From PALSA-1006 sp041660815 (GTDB lineage: Bacteria > Pseudomonadota > Gammaproteobacteria > Burkholderiales > Gallionellaceae), in NCBI GenBank assembly GCA_041660815.1, contig JBAZVN010000016.1, forward strand, positions 22,512 to 86,511: a stretch of DNA of 64,000 bases. The letters are read 5' to 3'. The translations under genes were made by a program, and so were the position numbers. The notes under the pieces are model-generated. The model saw only the letters and a program-made list of their open reading frames with translations. It did not search any database and had not been told where the DNA came from. Of the stretch, positions 61,058 through 64,000 are shown in pieces (the stretch's first letter is position 1; each line of letters starts with the position of its first letter).

Positions 61058-62794
61058 TTAGCCCACCTTGAAAGAGTTCATCAAAAGACCAGCAGCAGCC
61101 AGCCAAGCCATTGCCAAAACGATGGGTTTAATGCCCTCTGCCAGTTTGCATTCCCAAGTGAACATGTAAGTTTTAGTTTGTCCGGCAATTGTGTAAGTCA
61201 TTGTCGGGCAAGTGCCTGCAACACCAAGAGCGCCATCAAGTACAGGTGTAATTGATTGCACGTTAACAGTTTGTTCGGTGAGAGTATCTTCGGTATACGT
61301 TGGCACTTCAAACATTGCGTCAATTTTTGCTGTGACGCTTGAGGCAGCATTTGTTATTGCATTGATAACAGATTGCAAAGTCGTTTCAGTGGCTAATCCT
61401 TCGGTATTGATGTTTATCGGAGCGCTTGAGACAGGTGCAACGGCTGGAGCTGTAGCAGATGCAGCGTTAATTGATGGAGTTGCAGGGTCTACTGTAGGAC
61501 TAGCTGTACCCGATGGGGCGGGTGTACCATTGTTGACTATATTGTTGACGGTAGAATAATTATTATTTGTAACATTAGTGATGTTAGTTGATGTACCCAT
61601 TGCACTATTTAGTTCATTATTTAACTGATTGGAAGCCGTGGATGCATCTTGTGAATTTATAGCGAGGTCTGTTGCGCCTTGGGTTTTAGTTGTGATCTCA
61701 CCATTATCAAAACCTGCACCTGTTGCAGTGATAGCAGTCTGTAAATCAGTAAGATTTTTACTTTTGGTTGCTGCATCGGCAGAAACAGACCTTACATTAT
61801 CAGCAGTTGCCGAAGCGGAAGCATAAGAACTATTAAGAACAGTAAGCGCACTTTTTGCCGTTGAAGTAGCTGAATTGAAATTTGAGACAGCAGAATTGTA
61901 GGCATTAAAGTTTTCAACTGTACTTGATGCAGCGTAACGGATTGCAGCATCTTGAACTTCACTTTTGGCGACTGTTTGAGCATTAACAGCAGCTTGAGCT
62001 GTTGCAGTATCGAGAATTAGTTTTTGATGCGCAATATCAGCAGCAATGATTGCAGCAGCGGCACTGGAATTAGCTTTTTGTGTTTGAACTGGATCAACAA
62101 GGTCAGCGAGGGATTTTACTTGAGAAAAGCTACTGGCTTGATCAGCAGTAACAGGGGGGAGTGACACAGATGTTGGTGCAGGAGTTGCTGCACCTTTGCA
62201 AGATGTATTCAATGATTGACTTTGAATAATGCCCATTTTGAAAACTGAATAAGAGCTGGTGATTGAAACCTCACAACCTGTGGAAGCATCGCAAAATTGT
62301 TCACCAGCAGGCGGAGTAGTTCCGACTAGGCCGCCGACAACAAAATGGTAACCATCATTGCCAGCATTGGGGCATTGATTTCTTTCGCACATTAAGGTTT
62401 GTGAAACATAGTGCCAAGGATTGGCTATATCAACAGGGCAAGGCACAATGGGATGACATTTCCAAGAGGCCGTAGTTGTGCCGACATTAGCTAAAGGGGA
62501 ATCGGGAGGGCAATACTCTCGACTTGTTGTGCTTCCGATTATTATTGTGTCGTAAGGTGCAGTTTTGCGATTGCCTAAACAAGAATTCCCACTTGTTCCG
62601 GCAAATGTAAATTGAGGATTAAGCCCCATAAAATCTGATGATGCACACGCACCAGCAACACTTGGATGCCAAGAACTATAAGCGGAATATTGAGTGATTG
62701 GATCAGTATCGGCAATGGGTGCAGTTTGTTGAGTGATAGCTAATGCTGACGATGAAATAATTGCCAGAAATATAAATCTAAGAATATTTTTCAT
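61058..62794 (-). CDS. Inovirus adsorption/attachment protein (TspB/g3p-like)
   Basis: A 578-residue exported protein. A signal peptide (KNILRFIFLAIISSSALA) is followed by a cysteine-rich N-terminal domain (about 40-200), and a long Ala/Ser/Asn-rich, probably coiled or extended segment (about 215-430). A Thr/Pro/Ala linker and a C-terminal cysteine-containing domain lead to a membrane anchor (GIKPIVLAMAWLAAAGLLM). It should sit at the phage tip and bind the host receptor. I chose the ATG that overlaps the 28-residue gene stop (ATGA). It is three bases from the DUF2523 gene. Confidence 0.85.
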   Translation of the reverse strand: MKNILRFIFLAIISSSALAITQQTAPIADTDPITQYSAYSSWHPSVAGACASSDFMGLNPQFTFAGTSGNSCLGNRKTAPYDTIIIGSTTSREYCPPDSPLANVGTTTASWKCHPIVPCPVDIANPWHYVSQTLMCERNQCPNAGNDGYHFVVGGLVGTTPPAGEQFCDASTGCEVSITSSYSVFKMGIIQSQSLNTSCKGAATPAPTSVSLPPVTADQASSFSQVKSLADLVDPVQTQKANSSAAAAIIAADIAHQKLILDTATAQAAVNAQTVAKSEVQDAAIRYAASSTVENFNAYNSAVSNFNSATSTAKSALTVLNSSYASASATADNVRSVSADAATKSKNLTDLQTAITATGAGFDNGEITTKTQGATDLAINSQDASTASNQLNNELNSAMGTSTNITNVTNNNYSTVNNIVNNGTPAPSGTASPTVDPATPSINAASATAPAVAPVSSAPININTEGLATETTLQSVINAITNAASSVTAKIDAMFEVPTYTEDTLTEQTVNVQSITPVLDGALGVAGTCPTMTYTIAGQTKTYMFTWECKLAEGIKPIVLAMAWLAAAGLLMNSFKVG

Positions 62795-62877
62795 GATCGA
62801 TTCACCGAAAAAACAATGACGCAAACAGGCAGCACAACCAGTAAAAAGCCGTATAAGTTATAGAGCCAATCAATCAT
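62791..62877 (-). CDS. 28-residue single-helix membrane peptide (g7p/g9p-like)
   Basis: A very short gene fitting exactly between its neighbours: its ATG overlaps the stop of the second minor coat and its stop overlaps the ATG of the adsorption gene (ATGA at both ends). The peptide MIDWLYNLYG followed by FLLVVLPVCVIVFSV and NRS is one membrane helix with a positive C-terminus. Ff phage pVII and pIX are of this size and type and cap the virion end opposite the adsorption protein, which makes this a probable functional equivalent. Confidence 0.72.
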   Translation of the reverse strand: MIDWLYNLYGFLLVVLPVCVIVFSVNRS

Positions 62878-63218
62878 TTGAAAAACGCCTGTTTAATGGA
62901 AACAATGCCGAGAGCGGCAAACATCGCAACAGCAACACCCCATCCAATTTCCATGCCATCAAATAAAGGTTGTGTTGCATCACACAACGGAAAAGTAGGA
63001 CTAAAGCCTACCGGCTGCGAGTACGACTTAGACCACAATGTACCGTTAGCAATATGTTTCTCATAATTCCAAACACCCGCGACTTTTGAATAGTAAAAGA
63101 CCCAAATTTGAGGGTTTACAAAATGCATAGATGCACCCTTAGGGGTATAAAAAGCATCCAGTGCCGCACTAGGCGAGGAATAACAAACGCCGTTATAAAG
63201 AGACGCAGTAGCAACCAT
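62874..63218 (-). CDS. Minor coat-like protein, second tandem copy
   Basis: A 114-residue paralogue of the gene immediately upstream. Both share the pattern TASLYNGVCY near the start, an aromatic middle, FSPTFPLCDATQPLFDGM and a C-terminal membrane helix ending IKQAFFK. The start ATG overlaps the first copy's stop (TAATG). The exact virion location is unknown; an exposed Cys-containing domain with a C-terminal anchor fits a phage tip protein. Confidence 0.72.
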   Translation of the reverse strand: MVATASLYNGVCYSSPSAALDAFYTPKGASMHFVNPQIWVFYYSKVAGVWNYEKHIANGTLWSKSYSQPVGFSPTFPLCDATQPLFDGMEIGWGVAVAMFAALGIVSIKQAFFK

Positions 63219-63565
63219 TATTTGAAAAAAGCCTGTTTGATAAAAACAATCGCAAGCGCTACAAACATCGCCGTTGCGACACCCCAACCTATTGCCATGC
63301 CATCGATATAAGGCGCAGTCGCATCACATTCGGGAAAAGTCGGCGTGAACGCTACGGCTAACGGTGTACCCACAGGCGTCCAAAGCCCACCAGTAGATTG
63401 ATAAAATTTTGACAAATACCAAACGCCTGATGTTTTTGTAAAGTAAGCAACATTCGTTAACGAGTTGGTGTAAAAAAAGGAAGGTATAGACGTGAAATAC
63501 GCATCAACTGCATCTGCGGTTGTTGCATAGCAGACACCATTAAAAAGGGTAGCTGTAAGCGCCAT
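63218..63565 (-). CDS. Minor coat-like protein, first tandem copy
   Basis: A 115-residue protein with an N-terminal globular segment (TATLFNGVCYATTADAVDAY) and a C-terminal membrane helix (GMAIGWGVATAMFVALAIVFIKQAFFK-type). The cysteines in NGVCY and PECDAT are both conserved in the second copy. No signal peptide is evident, so the single helix probably inserts with the N-terminal domain outside. It follows the major coat gene after a hairpin. Confidence 0.72.
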   Translation of the reverse strand: MALTATLFNGVCYATTADAVDAYFTSIPSFFYTNSLTNVAYFTKTSGVWYLSKFYQSTGGLWTPVGTPLAVAFTPTFPECDATAPYIDGMAIGWGVATAMFVALAIVFIKQAFFK

Positions 63566-63580
63566 TTTGGATAGTCAGAG

Positions 63581-63608
63581 TTGGGCGACAACAAACGCCG
63601 CCGCCCAA
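63581..63608 (-). promoter_or_regulatory. Hairpin between major coat and minor coat genes
   Basis: Perfect seven-base stem TTGGGCG/CGCCCAA with a 14-base GC-rich loop. It lies just after the major coat stop in the direction of transcription. No T-run follows, so it may attenuate or process the message, which fits the need for far more major than minor coat. Confidence 0.45.
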
Positions 63609-63613
63609 GCCTT

Positions 63614-63805
63614 TTACAGACCCTTGCGAATAAACTTGATGGCCGCAATGCCGATAATGCCAACCAAAACAGCACCGGCAACGGTAGCAGCATCGGCAGA
63701 CATGTCAGTGATTGCAGTTGAGACAGCAACAGGAACAGCGGCATGTGCAGTTACAGCAACCCAACCGAGACCAGCAACAAACACCTTATAAGCAGTTTTC
63801 AACAT
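63614..63805 (-). CDS. Inovirus major coat protein
   Basis: A 63-residue precursor. A signal peptide (MLKTAYKVFVAGLGWVAVTA then HA) is cleaved after Ala22 to leave a 41-residue mature coat. The mature chain has an N-terminal segment with acidic residues (ITDMSADAA), a hydrophobic helix (VAGAVLVGIIGIAAI) and a basic C-terminus (KFIRKGL) that faces the DNA, the standard inovirus plan. I chose the ATG preceded by GGAAATTCAA over a TTG four codons earlier. A hairpin GCCGC/GCGGC lies just upstream at 63827-63843. Confidence 0.85.
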   Translation of the reverse strand: MLKTAYKVFVAGLGWVAVTAHAAVPVAVSTAITDMSADAATVAGAVLVGIIGIAAIKFIRKGL

Positions 63806-63866
63806 TTGAATTTCCAATCATAAAAGGCCGCTAGTTATGCGGCAGTCCTGAAACCGTCAGGGAACG

Positions 63867-64000
63867 GATAAGGGGGAGGGTGTAAGAATTTTTGTGTAAA
63901 CGGTCAATTGGCGGGAAACTGCCATAACTTTGAAAGGAGTGAACATGACCGCAACACAAAGAACCCCCTCGCCGGATTTAATTGACCAACTATTGGCTGG
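63867..64000 (+). mobile_element. Possible left end of an IS256-like insertion
   Basis: Starting GATAAGGGGG, the segment contains GTGTAAG and TTTTTGTGTAAAC repeats that resemble, from memory, the inverted-repeat ends of IS256-family elements. A transposase-like N-terminus starts at 63945 with AAAGGAG upstream. The right end is outside the window, so neither the inverted repeat nor the target duplication can be checked. Confidence 0.3.
63945..64000 (+). CDS. N-terminus of a rightward gene, possibly an IS256-like transposase
   Basis: Only about 18 codons are visible: MTATQRTPSPDLIDQLLAG. A strong AAAGGAG lies five bases before the ATG, so this is a real start. The PDLIDQLLAG motif is similar to the start of many IS256-family transposases, but 19 residues cannot prove it. 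A phage regulator or replication gene divergent from the coat operon is the alternative. Confidence 0.4.
   Translation, partial: MTATQRTPSPDLIDQLLA

Larger units (their letters stand above)
58772..64000 (-). mobile_element. Inovirus (filamentous phage) prophage, structural and assembly module
   Basis: From right to left the genes follow the conserved inovirus order: major coat, two minor coats, a tiny membrane peptide, a large adsorption protein, a DUF2523/g6p-like protein and a Zot/g1p assembly ATPase. A small lipoprotein and a basic protein follow. All are on one strand and nearly all overlap. The left border is the dif site; the right border is outside the window or obscured by an insertion. 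No replication initiator, single-strand binding protein or secretin is seen, so either they lie further right or the prophage is incomplete. Many such phages borrow the host type II or type IV pilus secretin. Confidence 0.85.

Overview
The window looks like a betaproteobacterial chromosome of roughly 50% GC. A member of the Nitrosomonadales such as a Gallionellaceae or Methylophilaceae relative would fit. The evidence is the gene order dapC-dapD-pilU-yffB-dapE-prmB, the block maf / yceD-rpmF-plsX-fabH-fabD-fabG-acpP-fabF-pabC-mltG-tmk-holB-tatD, and a near-canonical dif site. Placement below class level is a guess from gene order. I see no rRNA, tRNA or CRISPR array.

Layout. 1-13.5 kb: end of an AAA ATPase gene, then a leftward lysine/diaminopimelate operon (dapC, dapD, pilU, an ArsC-family reductase, dapE, prmB), a rightward EamA transporter and VOC protein, a PilZ protein, and leftward pgi, a histone-H1-like DUF2934 protein, glgB and dksA. 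13.6-24.8 kb: leftward maf, then the long rightward lipid operon from yceD-rpmF through fatty-acid synthesis to thymidylate kinase, DNA polymerase III delta' and a TatD nuclease. 24.9-33.2 kb: a leftward, tightly overlapping operon for a membrane complex related to hydrogenase-4/complex I (HyfB, C, E, F, G and I-like). Its large subunit has lost all four [NiFe]-ligand cysteines. A polyamine-synthase-like methyltransferase and a YkgJ cysteine-cluster protein end the operon. 33.4-43.5 kb: a small RHH protein, a TetR-controlled RND efflux operon, a divergent HxlR/quinone-reductase pair, pcm and a Lon-like protease. 43.8-57.7 kb: a signalling region with a TonB receptor, a periplasmic binding protein and a PAS-GGDEF-EAL protein; four stress genes (UspA, CBS, Hsp20, SAP-domain); a CheB-CheR-PAS fusion; and a NarX/NarL-type kinase and regulator.

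57.7-64 kb: a gene-poor stretch with structured repeats and a tandem terminator leads to a dif site. Immediately beyond it lies the structural and assembly module of an inovirus (filamentous phage), all leftward: major coat, two tandemly duplicated minor coats, a 28-residue membrane peptide, an adsorption protein, a DUF2523/g6p-like protein, Zot, a 37-residue lipoprotein and an 85-residue basic protein. No replication gene is visible. The right edge of the window shows what may be the left end of an IS256-like element.

The most noteworthy items are the cofactor-less hydrogenase-4-like (Ehr-type) complex, the inovirus beside dif with two very small overlapping genes missed by ordinary length cut-offs, and a covarying hairpin repeat that ends two bases from dif.
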